From NCBI GenBank assembly GCA_964542985.1, contig CAZIWH010000022.1, positions 1 through 25,138 on the forward strand: DNA of 25,138 nt. Reading direction: 5' to 3'. Position numbers and translations under genes: made by a program. The DNA is from QNYQ01 sp964542985. Its GTDB lineage: Archaea > Thermoproteota > Thermoprotei_A > Sulfolobales > Pyrodictiaceae. Shown piece by piece: positions 1 to 6,118 of the stretch (position 1 is the stretch's first letter; each line of letters starts with the position of its first letter). The notes beneath the pieces are model-generated. The model was not told the origin of the DNA. It searched no databases and saw only the letters and a list, made by a program, of their open reading frames with translations.

Positions 1-379
1 CAACAGTATTCACGGCTAGCTCCTCCGCATAGCCGGCTACAACGAAGCTCTTCAACATAACGTCGGCAACGTTATCGTAGTCGAGTATACCCTGCTCTAT
101 AAGTCGTTTTGACATCAGCTTGCCAGCATTCTTGGCGCTGGTGTAGAGGAGTCCCCCGGCAAATTTTAGCACTTTCTCAATCCCCTTGTAGAGGTCGACG
201 AGCACGTCCCTCTGTATGAGCACACTATCCTCAATAGTCCTACGGAAGTATTCGTCAACTAGCTTCTCCCTATCCGGTGGCTCCGCCGGCGGCCGCTCCT
301 CCTTTACAACTCCCTGCTTCCGGCTCGTCGGCTCCTTCCCGGCCACTCGTGCCCGTTGCCTACGTCTCCCGAAGAGCAT
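1..379 (-). CDS. V4R-like (hydrocarbon-binding) domain protein, 3' end beyond the window
   Basis: This open frame reads from ATG at 379 leftward off the window edge (126 complete codons), so the C-terminus is missing. A strong ribosome binding site, GGAGGGGTGA, ends about seven bases upstream of the ATG. The first ~35 residues are basic and low in complexity. After that comes a helical segment with the pattern FAGGLLYTSAKNAGKLMSKR followed by a VADVMLKSFVVAGYAEEL stretch. The glycine-spaced helix followed by a G-aromatic turn resembles the V4R (4-vinyl reductase) ligand-binding fold found in many archaeal regulators and heme or hydrocarbon-binding proteins. That assignment is by eye from half a domain and is tentative. 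The gene stands alone, with its own AT-rich promoter region upstream. Confidence 0.5.
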   Translation of the reverse strand, partial: MLFGRRRQRARVAGKEPTSRKQGVVKEERPPAEPPDREKLVDEYFRRTIEDSVLIQRDVLVDLYKGIEKVLKFAGGLLYTSAKNAGKLMSKRLIEQGILDYDNVADVMLKSFVVAGYAEELAVNTV

Positions 380-490
380 ACCCGGGTCACCCCTCCCAGA
401 CCAGGGGCTCCAGGTGCACCCTCTTGGCGGGAACGTTGCCCCGCTATGGCAAAAAAAGCCTGGGGCCAGAATTATTCTTCTATGAGCCTA

Positions 491-500
491 CTTATTATAG
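491..500 (-). promoter_or_regulatory. TATA-like element of the V4R-like gene
   Basis: CTATAATAAG on the minus strand lies about 115 bases upstream of the ATG at 379, which would give a long leader carrying a seven-U run at 451-457. A second AT-rich candidate, AATAATTC near 469-476, would shorten that leader. The choice between them is inference. Confidence 0.35.
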
Positions 501-561
501 TGGTATGCGAAACTTATCGGAATATTGATAGCTTTTATTATAATAGTTTTATTAGCGTAAC

Positions 562-584
562 ATTATACGTATAATATATATTAT
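562..584. repeat. Two overlapping 14-bp AT palindromes
   Basis: ATTATACGTATAAT (562-575) and ATAATATATATTAT (571-584) are each perfect palindromes and share five bases. They sit in the AT-rich island between the V4R-like gene and the gene at 711. They could be a dimeric regulator site, a promoter hotspot or a DNA-unwinding element. Only the symmetry is seen directly. Confidence 0.6.
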
Positions 585-710
585 GTGAATTATTTATTAT
601 GTTCTATATTTTACTGCAAGAGGCTACATCGTGGTGAATGAGGCCCTCGGCAAGGCTCATAAAAACGGCCGCCGCTCCTGGCCTCGAATTAGCCATGGTG
701 GCGATGAGCT

Positions 711-1184
711 GTGGCCGCCGCTGGCTTCTTCGTGCTCGGGGTGCTCGGGCTGGGAATGATAATAATACTCGCAATAGTGTTCGTAATAGTCTATGTGATC
801 GTTGAGGCGCTTAAGGATTCCCTCCGCTTCGGCTACCGCGAGATACCCCTCCCCCAGGGGATTGACACAGCTAGCCTCATGCCGAGGCTGCTTGAGGAGC
901 TGAAAACCCGAGGGATAGATGTGCACACGGAGTACGGGCAGCACGGGGGCGTCGTCCTAGACGGCGCTCTGGTGAAGCATCGTGTCAGACCGCTGCCGGG
1001 CAACAGGATAGCAGTCTGGGCCGAGGTAACCCCCCTGGCGGCTGCCTTGGGCGTGGTGCTGCTCTTCGTGCACATAGTGCTGGCGCTCCTAGTAGGCCTG
1101 CTGGCCTACCTCCAGTACGACAACCAGAGGAGGGGGCTACGCGCAGCCCTGGAGGCTGCTCTGGGACGCGAAGTCTACATCTAG
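711..1184 (+). CDS. Small membrane protein, two predicted transmembrane helices
   Basis: This 157-residue protein is not recognised. It begins with a GTG whose frame opens on a strongly hydrophobic segment (residues ~6-32, rich in I, V and L). A charged middle follows at ~34-105 and a second hydrophobic helix at ~108-134 (AAALGVVLLFVHIVLALLVG). The tail is short and basic (NQRRGLRAALEAALGREVYI). The layout suggests two membrane passes with a roughly 70-residue soluble domain between them. A TATA-like CATAAAAACG at 657-666 suggests its own promoter. The next gene starts within 40 bases on the same strand and encodes a thioredoxin-fold protein, so the pair may be co-transcribed and act together in redox work at the membrane. 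That link is inference. Confidence 0.7.
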   Translation: MAAAGFFVLGVLGLGMIIILAIVFVIVYVIVEALKDSLRFGYREIPLPQGIDTASLMPRLLEELKTRGIDVHTEYGQHGGVVLDGALVKHRVRPLPGNRIAVWAEVTPLAAALGVVLLFVHIVLALLVGLLAYLQYDNQRRGLRAALEAALGREVYI

Positions 1185-1220
1185 GGCGCCGTGGATGCTT
1201 GCCGCAGAAGGGAGGAAGCA

Positions 1221-1574
1221 GTGGCACCCCTGCTGGAGCCCATAAGCAGCGACGAGCTGCGGGGCATAATCTGCACCCAGGCGGCGCCAGTCGTAGTCGC
1301 CTACGTGGACAAGAAGTGCCCCGTCTGCCAGAGCTACGTCCCCGTCTTCCGCGAGTTCGCGCTCAGCTACAACGGCGACGCAGTCTTCGTCGTGGCATGG
1401 ATCCATAGGGTTCCGGAGGAGGCGCTCCGGATAGGCCTCAGCGTCGTCCCCACAACGGTTGTCTACAAGGACTGCAGGCCCATGGTCGCACTCCCCGGCT
1501 TTGCGCACCCCGAGGAGCTCAAAGCACTCATAGAGAAGGCCCTGCCCGAAGCACTCCGCCGAGAAGAAAACTAG
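1221..1574 (+). CDS. Thioredoxin-like protein with CPVC motif
   Basis: This is a thioredoxin-fold protein of about 117 residues. The order expected of the fold is visible: a strand with the active-site motif CPVC at residues 33-36 (preceded by YVDKK), a later strand FVVAWIHRV, then the cis-proline loop SVVPTTVVYKD with Pro at about 77, and a C-terminal helix. It probably reduces or exchanges disulfides in the cytoplasm, as related proteins do; its partner is unknown. GTG at 1221 is preferred because GGGAGG ends five bases upstream. An in-frame GTG at 1191 would add ten arginine-rich residues that look non-coding. It follows the membrane-protein gene closely, consistent with a two-gene operon. 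CPVC differs from the classical CGPC, so its redox potential may differ. Confidence 0.85.
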   Translation: MAPLLEPISSDELRGIICTQAAPVVVAYVDKKCPVCQSYVPVFREFALSYNGDAVFVVAWIHRVPEEALRIGLSVVPTTVVYKDCRPMVALPGFAHPEELKALIEKALPEALRREEN

Positions 1575-1704
1575 CATCACGCTAAGCCCGCCGAGATCCT
1601 GGGGCTGTGAGGAGGCTTGGAAGGAGCGAGCTCCGCGTGGCTATGAGCGCAGCGGGGATGCCGAGCCCCGCATCAAATAAAACGCTGCCCCGGGGGAGAG
1701 GGGC

Positions 1705-2019
1705 TCAGCGGAGGCCAAGCTTCTTCTCCAGCTCCCTTATGGCTCCAAGGAGCTTCTTCTCCTGCTCCTCGAGCTTCCTGAGCCTAAGCTCAAGCACCTC
1801 TATCTCGTCCTCAACGTATCTCCGCGCCTCCTCGGGGGGCACTTCTATGAGGAGCCCCCCTACGCTCCGGAACACCGTCTTCGGCGAGGCTTTCTCAAGC
1901 ACCCTCCTAGCCTCCCTGAGCTCCGCGAGCCTAGCCCTCACGGCGGTTATCTCCTGGCGCACAAGGCTATACTCTCTTATCAGCTCCTGAAGCCTAGCCA
2001 CATCGGCCTGTGCAACCAC
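1705..2019 (-). CDS. pfdB: Prefoldin beta subunit
   Basis: This is the beta subunit of the archaeal prefoldin chaperone, which is an alpha2-beta4 hexamer whose coiled-coil tentacles hold unfolded proteins for the thermosome. The typical beta architecture is clear: an N-terminal helix (LQELIREYSLVRQEITAVRA), a short beta hairpin marked by VFRSVGGLLIEVPPEEA, and a C-terminal helix (LELRLRKLEEQEKKLLGAI). GTG at 2019 gives 104 residues and aligns with known beta subunits. A TATA-like TTGATTATCTC at about 2048-2058 would put transcription start next to it, so the message may be nearly leaderless. A TTG at 2058 would add 13 residues. It lies 95-135 bases downstream of the alpha gene on the same strand. 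This arrangement is convenient for balanced supply of the two subunits. Confidence 0.85.
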   Translation of the reverse strand: MVAQADVARLQELIREYSLVRQEITAVRARLAELREARRVLEKASPKTVFRSVGGLLIEVPPEEARRYVEDEIEVLELRLRKLEEQEKKLLGAIRELEKKLGLR

Positions 2020-2153
2020 GGTTCCCTGCCCCGTCTCACGTTGAATCGAGATAATCAAGCAGCGTGGTGGAAGTGTGGTTCAGGTGCAGGATGCGGGCGC
2101 TAGCGCCGACGCGGCTGCGGCCGCTAAAAAGCCCGGGGAGCCACGGGGGGAGG

Positions 2154-2609
2154 TTACTGTTTCTTTACCTGGGCCTCCTGGCGGGCTAGCTCCTCTACCT
2201 GCGGGAGTATCTCGTTGATCTTCCTGTTGACTTCCTCTAGCTTCCTCAGCAGGTCTAGCCTCAGGCTCTCCAGGGTGGCTATGCGCTCCTCTATCATCTT
2301 CCTGGCGTCGTCTAGGGGCACCTCGACGCTGAGCCTGCCGCCGACGCCCATTATCACCGTCTCGGGTTTCTCTATCTTTGCGCGTATGAAGTTGCCGGCG
2401 CCAATGGGCACTAGGACGGTCTTACCCTCCCCGTACTTCTTGATGTACTCAAGCACTTCGATGCTGGCTGCGAGGTCCTGTATGGTGGCGTTGATTATGT
2501 CGATCTGGGCGCGGAGCTGGTCTGCCTGCGCTATTAGGCTTCTGAGCTCGTCCTGAAGCCTGCGGAGCTTCTCATGGTTCTGTATCTGCTCCGCCACGGC
2601 TCTCACCAT
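2154..2609 (-). CDS. pfdA: Prefoldin alpha subunit
   Basis: This 151-residue protein is the alpha subunit of archaeal prefoldin, the dimeric core of the hexameric holdase. The family pattern is a long N-terminal coiled coil (residues ~5-57), a four-strand beta segment with KTVLVPIGAGNFIRAKIEKP and VIMGVGGRLSVEV, and a long C-terminal coiled coil (~100-145). The double beta-hairpin region separates alpha from beta subunits. The ATG at 2609 has no obvious Shine-Dalgarno sequence. A TATA-like CAATAAGTA about 26-35 bases upstream fits leaderless transcription; the stronger AT element at 2672-2690 is an alternative. The gene for the beta subunit follows on the same strand. Confidence 0.92.
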   Translation of the reverse strand: MVRAVAEQIQNHEKLRRLQDELRSLIAQADQLRAQIDIINATIQDLAASIEVLEYIKKYGEGKTVLVPIGAGNFIRAKIEKPETVIMGVGGRLSVEVPLDDARKMIEERIATLESLRLDLLRKLEEVNRKINEILPQVEELARQEAQVKKQ

Positions 2610-2671
2610 GTTAGTTAGGTAGCAAACACGCTTCTACTTATTGCTTTGGTTTATCGGAGTCTAGGGTAACA

Positions 2672-2690
2672 CATATATCAGATATATATG
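2672..2690 (-). promoter_or_regulatory. AT-rich promoter or operator element upstream of pfdA
   Basis: This element lies between the 3' end of the hemerythrin gene and pfdA. It contains a perfect inverted repeat, ATATATC-A-GATATAT (2673-2687), inside GC-rich DNA. On the minus strand it reads as a TATA-box-like stretch, with an expected start near 2655 and a leader of about 45 bases. It might also mark the end of the hemerythrin transcript. Function is inference. Confidence 0.4.
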
Positions 2691-2716
2691 GAATTGTTTA
2701 AGAGAGACGTGGGCTG

Positions 2717-3439
2717 TTAATGTGGCTGTGGAACAACACCCTCCCGGACAGCCCATTCGCCATACTTCTTGTCGCTACCCATTATGTGGCCCTTAACCCA
2801 CTTGGCCAGGAAGAGGAGCACGTCCACGTCTAGGCTGCGCTTACCCCTCCCATACTCTCTGCGGAACTCGGCAACTTTACGTACAAACCACGCGTGTTCT
2901 CTCTTATGCTCCTCCGACCAAGGGTATCCTATTTTCTCGAAAAACGTTTCCTCGGAGCGGAAATGGAAGCTTGAATATTCTTCTAGAAAGCCTAGGAGCC
3001 CACCTATACGGGTTCTCGTGGCACCGTTGAGCAATGCTGTGTAGAGGCTGTTCAAGGCTTTCACTAGCTGCCGGTGTTGAAGATCTATGCCCTTAACGTA
3101 GACGCTCATGCTCGGGCTCCAGCAGTAGAGGCGGCTGGGCAGCTCGTAGACGGTGGCCACAGCGTCTCCTGCTTCTATGAGGAGGGCGGAACCCGCGGGG
3201 GACACGGGCTCACAGACGCCGTCCCTGCAGAGGCATGTCTCTGTATACGTGGGAGTATAGAGTATCCGCATCTCAAGCTTGCCGGCCTTGACTAAGACTA
3301 GTGCAGGCGCCCGTACGGGGAGAAGATGGAGTAGTTGATGCGTCTCGGCGGGGACTTGTTTGATGCGTACGGTCCTCGCTGAGCGCGCCAGGCTGGCTGC
3401 GCTGCCGGGGCTGGCTAGCAGTGGCGATATGTGTGCCAT
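2717..3439 (-). CDS. Hemerythrin-domain protein with an N-terminal extension
   Basis: This 240-residue protein has a complete C-terminal hemerythrin domain (residues ~107-232), a four-helix bundle that binds a di-iron centre able to take O2. All expected ligands are visible: His122 in IDLQHRQL, His159 and Glu163 in FHFRSEE, His178 and His182 in SEEHKREH, and His218 and Asp223 in GHIMGSD. The first ~105 residues form a separate domain that I do not recognise. It looks beta-rich and contains CLCRDGVC (Cys69, Cys71, Cys76) and Cys106. A role in oxygen sensing, storage or delivery to an oxidoreductase is inferred. The ATG follows GGGGGAG by seven bases. It is transcribed divergently from a methyltransferase gene across an AT-rich region. 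Confidence 0.85.
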   Translation of the reverse strand: MAHISPLLASPGSAASLARSARTVRIKQVPAETHQLLHLLPVRAPALVLVKAGKLEMRILYTPTYTETCLCRDGVCEPVSPAGSALLIEAGDAVATVYELPSRLYCWSPSMSVYVKGIDLQHRQLVKALNSLYTALLNGATRTRIGGLLGFLEEYSSFHFRSEETFFEKIGYPWSEEHKREHAWFVRKVAEFRREYGRGKRSLDVDVLLFLAKWVKGHIMGSDKKYGEWAVREGVVPQPH

Positions 3440-3487
3440 GTGCTGGCTCCCCCTTGTACGCGTTTAACGTGCGAGCATATGGCCTAT

Positions 3488-3515
3488 GATTAAAAGAGAT
3501 AATATATATTGTAGT
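3488..3515. promoter_or_regulatory. Shared AT-rich promoter region of divergent genes
   Basis: This region contains the palindromic TATA-like AATATATATT (3501-3510) and a second AT patch, ATTAAAAGAG (about 3489-3498). Read leftward it sits 60-70 bases before the hemerythrin ATG, leaving room for a leader with the Shine-Dalgarno site. Read rightward it sits about 45 bases before the methyltransferase TTG. The symmetric box could fire both ways. Confidence 0.55.
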
Positions 3516-3552
3516 CTGGTCTGTGTTGCTGTAGAGAGTTGAACACCTATTA

Positions 3553-4146
3553 TTGGGTCTGCGGTGCAGCGGCAGCAGGAGCAGAGCCTTGGCTGGAGAC
3601 AGGGGGTCGCAGCACCTGGACGAGGAGGAGCTGGGGAGGGCCACGCAGCTAGCCTATGAGGCGTTCAGCGTCCTAGAGGGCATGGGGGCTAGCTTGTCGC
3701 CCTACGTGCCAACCCAGGAGGAGGTGATGGAGCCGATCCTCGCCTTAGTACAGGCTTCAGCCAATAGGAGGGGCAGCCAGTGCCCCCCGGTCTACTATGA
3801 GCCGGGCTGCGGGGCTGGCCGTGTCGCGTCAAGGGCCGCCGAGTCTGGGCTCTATGTGCTGTGCCTGGAGCTGGACGAGGAGTTGGCCGCCAAGGCGGCC
3901 GACAAGGCGAGGAGAAGCCCCCTCATGGACACTGTAGTTGGAGATCTAACAGTGTTTAGGCCACGGAGGGTGGACGCGGCCTACCTCTACCTGCTGCCTG
4001 TCGCCGTGGCTAGGGTGCTGGAGGTGCTCCGTGGACTCCACGCCCCCGTCTACAGCCTCGACTACCCAGCGCTCGGCGATCACGGCGCCCTCCGGGCCGC
4101 GAGACTCATCATCGGCGGGAGGAGCCTCTACGTCTACGAGTCCTAG
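3553..4146 (+). CDS. SAM-dependent methyltransferase, aKMT (protein-lysine methyltransferase)-like
   Basis: This class I (Rossmann) methyltransferase resembles the small crenarchaeal protein-lysine methyltransferase aKMT. The visible order is SPYVPTQEEVMEPIL (~49-63, matching the PYVPTP segment of aKMT), motif I YEPGCGAGR (82-90), an acidic end of strand 2 (LELDEE), motif II-like VVGDLTVF, then AAYLYLLP in place of the usual catalytic region, and a C-terminal GGRSLYVYES. aKMT modifies many cytoplasmic and chromatin proteins of Sulfolobales with broad specificity. The similarity is by eye and the exact substrate is inference. The track-independent start is uncertain: TTG 3553 gives 197 residues, while TTG 3589 after GCAGGAG gives 185 and drops a poor N-terminus. 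It is longer than the ~160 residues of aKMT because of an N-terminal helix. Confidence 0.7.
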   Translation: MGLRCSGSRSRALAGDRGSQHLDEEELGRATQLAYEAFSVLEGMGASLSPYVPTQEEVMEPILALVQASANRRGSQCPPVYYEPGCGAGRVASRAAESGLYVLCLELDEELAAKAADKARRSPLMDTVVGDLTVFRPRRVDAAYLYLLPVAVARVLEVLRGLHAPVYSLDYPALGDHGALRAARLIIGGRSLYVYES

Positions 4147-4349
4147 AGCTTGTTTAGGACACCAACGTATGGCATCAAGCATGCAGCATAGCGGCCTGGC
4201 AATGAGGGAAACCGGTCAGGGGATACTAGGCCAGCCGTGCGCCAGAGTGGCGTGATGGGTAGTGCCTCATAGTCCATCTAGGAGGCCAGAGAGGTGGCTG
4301 CCTAGGGCTCTTCTCGGGGCCTCCCCCTGCACGCTACCTGTAATGCTCT

Positions 4350-4925
4350 CTAGGGCTGTATCTTTGCAGGTATGTAGTGCTCCATGAGCACGTGTATTAT
4401 CCTGTCCCTATTAGGCTCCAGGTCTAGGCGAGTGAAGACCATGTCCCTGCCTCTGCCTATTATGCGGCCACCCAGCTTATCCACCATTATCTTCTTCATA
4501 GGGATGTTGAAGGGGTCGAAGTAGGCTTCGAGGGCCTTATAGCCGTTCTCAAGGAGGCATGCGGCTATGAGGGCTGTGAGCGTGGTTCCGAGGCCCCTGC
4601 CCTGGTGGTCATCCCTCACAACTATGCCGAGCTCCGCGACCCCTCTTATACCGGTGTCATAGGCCTCGGCTGTGGCCACGGCCTCTAGGCCCCTGGTGCC
4701 CGCGACCACTATGAGCCTCGCGTTGGAGAGCATCTCGTCTACCACGGGCTCCCAGTACTTTATCGGTCTGAGGAACCGGAGGAGAATGGTGTCAAGGCTT
4801 AGCCGGCGGTACATGTCTAGTATGATGCCCCGGTCCTCGGGGCCACCGCGCCAGATCTCCCGCTCTCCCCCCTCCCGGAGCCGAGCCTTTCCCGGGAGAA
4901 GGCTGCAGCCGAGAGGCTCGGGCAT
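4350..4925 (-). CDS. GNAT-family acetyltransferase
   Basis: This 191-residue protein carries a GNAT N-acetyltransferase domain across residues ~22-165. The acetyl-CoA binding signature is clear: GVAELGIVVRDDHQGRGLG, with the Q/RxxGxG loop at 108-113, followed by the helix TTLTALIAACLLENG. The preceding LSLDTILLRFLRPI resembles the 'LS.es..lRF..p' segment of GNAT proteins related to the protein acetyltransferase Pat, which acetylates chromatin protein Alba in Sulfolobus. A protein substrate is therefore possible but not shown. The ATG follows GAGGAGG by six bases. It is the last gene of a three-gene minus-strand operon with two unrecognised proteins, 37 bases after the second. Confidence 0.85.
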   Translation of the reverse strand: MPEPLGCSLLPGKARLREGGEREIWRGGPEDRGIILDMYRRLSLDTILLRFLRPIKYWEPVVDEMLSNARLIVVAGTRGLEAVATAEAYDTGIRGVAELGIVVRDDHQGRGLGTTLTALIAACLLENGYKALEAYFDPFNIPMKKIMVDKLGGRIIGRGRDMVFTRLDLEPNRDRIIHVLMEHYIPAKIQP

Positions 4926-4962
4926 CAGCGTCCTCCTCGCCTGCCCTCCGGGGAGGCGTAGA

Positions 4963-5610
4963 CTAGTCCTTGTCCGGCGTTAAGCCTGTCCCCTCATCCT
5001 CCCCGGCGACGGGCGCATAGAGGAGCATGAGGGGGCCCCCGGTGGCGGGGCGCCCGAGGGTCTCCGCGAGCCGGAGGCCGTGTGCGGCGAGCCAGCCGTC
5101 GAGCAGCACGGTGGATGCATAGATGTCGGCAGCCGCGGCCTCCTGCTCCTCGCCGGGGGCTGGGCAGAATGCGGAGCCGCCGCGGCAAGGGCGGAGTCCC
5201 CGAATCCTCACCGTGACCGAGGCCATAGGAGCCGTGGGGGGCGGCAGCAGGGGCGGGAGCAGCAGTAGGAGCCTCAGCCACCGCGGCTGGCTGCAGTCCC
5301 CTTGCCCCCCTGGATCCAGGTGGGCTTCAGCCATTATCTCGGCGCCTCCGTGCCTTATGACGACGGTCTCCCTCCTCGCCCCGAGCGCGCCGAGTCTTGC
5401 ATCGAGTAGCTGCATGTGCCCAGGGTCGAGATAGTACAGCTCCGCGATTGAGCCGCAGCTGCAGCGTGTCGGCAGCCCACTAGGCCCTGGGCAAGCGTTG
5501 ACGACGACCCCCGTGCCCGCGAACACGGCGCCGGCTAGGAGGCCGTGGAGCCTCCCGCCGTAGCGTAGCTCGCCGATGGCAACATAGGGTATCCTAGATG
5601 CCTCGAGCAA
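4963..5610 (-). CDS. Unrecognised protein with cysteine pairs
   Basis: This 215-residue protein is not recognised. The N-terminal half looks like a compact alpha/beta domain (PYVAIGELRYGGRLHGLLAG, AGTGVVVNACPG) and holds cysteines in NACPG and in TRCSCG. Middle residues ~115-130 are leucine and proline rich (WLRLLLLLPPLLPPP) and might be a linker or a short membrane contact. The C-terminal part has CRGGSAFCPAPGEE and ends in an acidic tail. The TTG start is supported by GGAGGGGGC directly upstream. The gene begins 12 bases after the 121-residue gene ends, so the two are almost certainly co-transcribed and probably work together. The six cysteines could bind a metal or an Fe-S cluster. No function is claimed. 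Confidence 0.65.
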   Translation of the reverse strand: MLEASRIPYVAIGELRYGGRLHGLLAGAVFAGTGVVVNACPGPSGLPTRCSCGSIAELYYLDPGHMQLLDARLGALGARRETVVIRHGGAEIMAEAHLDPGGQGDCSQPRWLRLLLLLPPLLPPPTAPMASVTVRIRGLRPCRGGSAFCPAPGEEQEAAAADIYASTVLLDGWLAAHGLRLAETLGRPATGGPLMLLYAPVAGEDEGTGLTPDKD

Positions 5611-5622
5611 TGCCCCCTCCCC

Positions 5623-5988
5623 CTAGGCGGTGAAGACCCTGCGGGATAGTATCTGCTGGAGCAGCGCCACGTGCTGAGGCGGCGCGCCTATCGAGGAGAG
5701 CCAGGAGACGAGTAGGGGGACCACCCTGTCGCCGCAGCCGGGCTCGTCTAGGGCATCCATGCAGGCCTCCATGTAGAAGCCTCCGCCCATGGGGGCCCGG
5801 TAGGCGTAGTAGGCGCGGCTCCAGTCGTCCTCGTAGCCGCTGGCCAGCACTCCAGGCGGCGCGGAGCGTATCGCCCCTCTCCCCCGCCCGGCCCCGGGTG
5901 CCGACAAGGGGTCGAGGGGCGGGGGGCAGAGCAAGAGAAGCACTGGGCAGCTCCTACACTCCACCCTCCTCTCCTCGCAGGCCTCCAC
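5623..5988 (-). CDS. Small protein with N-terminal four-cysteine motif
   Basis: This 121-residue protein is not recognised. Its N-terminus holds Cys4, Cys11, Cys14 and Cys21, a symmetric CX6CX2CX6C spacing that would suit a zinc or Fe-S site. Two more cysteines occur in MEACMDALDEPGCGD. The rest is short helices with aromatic residues (WSRAYYAYRAP) and a C-terminal helix HVALLQQILSRRV. The GTG start at 5988 lies about ten bases after GGAGGGG. It is the first gene of the operon that continues with the 215-residue protein and the GNAT enzyme, and is divergent from the DUF4129 operon across a palindromic element. The frame is supported by the ribosome site and the tight spacing, but the protein composition is unusual, so confidence is moderate. 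Confidence 0.6.
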   Translation of the reverse strand: MEACEERRVECRSCPVLLLLCPPPLDPLSAPGAGRGRGAIRSAPPGVLASGYEDDWSRAYYAYRAPMGGGFYMEACMDALDEPGCGDRVVPLLVSWLSSIGAPPQHVALLQQILSRRVFTA

Positions 5989-6042
5989 GCCTGGCTGCCC
6001 CTCCGCCGGGTAGCCCGCAGGGGGCTCCTAATAGGGTGGTTT

Positions 6043-6068
6043 CTACGCCTCCGCTTCCCGAGGCGTAG
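6043..6068. repeat. Inverted repeat in divergent promoter region
   Basis: CTACGCCTC (6043-6051) and GAGGCGTAG (6060-6068) form a perfect 9-bp inverted repeat with an 8-base centre. A further CTACGCC copy lies at 6084-6090. The element sits between the divergent 121-residue gene and the DUF4129 operon, close to the expected start of the latter if CTAATAGG (about 6029-6036) is the TATA box. It could be an operator or an RNA hairpin in the leader. Confidence 0.65.
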
Positions 6069-6118
6069 GCGGGGTAGCAGCCTCTACGCCACCCGGCGAA
6101 GCCCAGGGGGAGCATGCT

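Larger units (their letters stand above)
380..710. other. AT-rich intergenic island between divergent genes
   Basis: This is the longest gene-free stretch in the window. Positions 460-620 are markedly AT-rich compared with the surrounding sequence and hold no convincing reading frame. Two overlapping perfect 14-bp palindromes lie at 562-575 (ATTATACGTATAAT) and 571-584 (ATAATATATATTAT). A TATA-like CTATAATAAG on the minus strand (491-500) could serve the V4R-like gene, and CATAAAAACG at 657-666 could serve the membrane-protein gene at 711. A GGC-A7-GCC element at 448-460 places a run of seven U in the leader of the V4R-like transcript. Nothing RNA-like was recognised. Confidence 0.6.

Noticed and set aside
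1607..1990. 127-residue plus-strand serine-rich frame
   Set aside because: It is antisense to prefoldin beta, whose identity is firm; serine runs come from reverse-reading Glu/Leu codons.
4147..4349. Possible small gene or guide RNA in the convergent gap
   Set aside because: No conserved C/D boxes, no stable fold recognised by eye and no convincing frame; treated as empty intergenic sequence.
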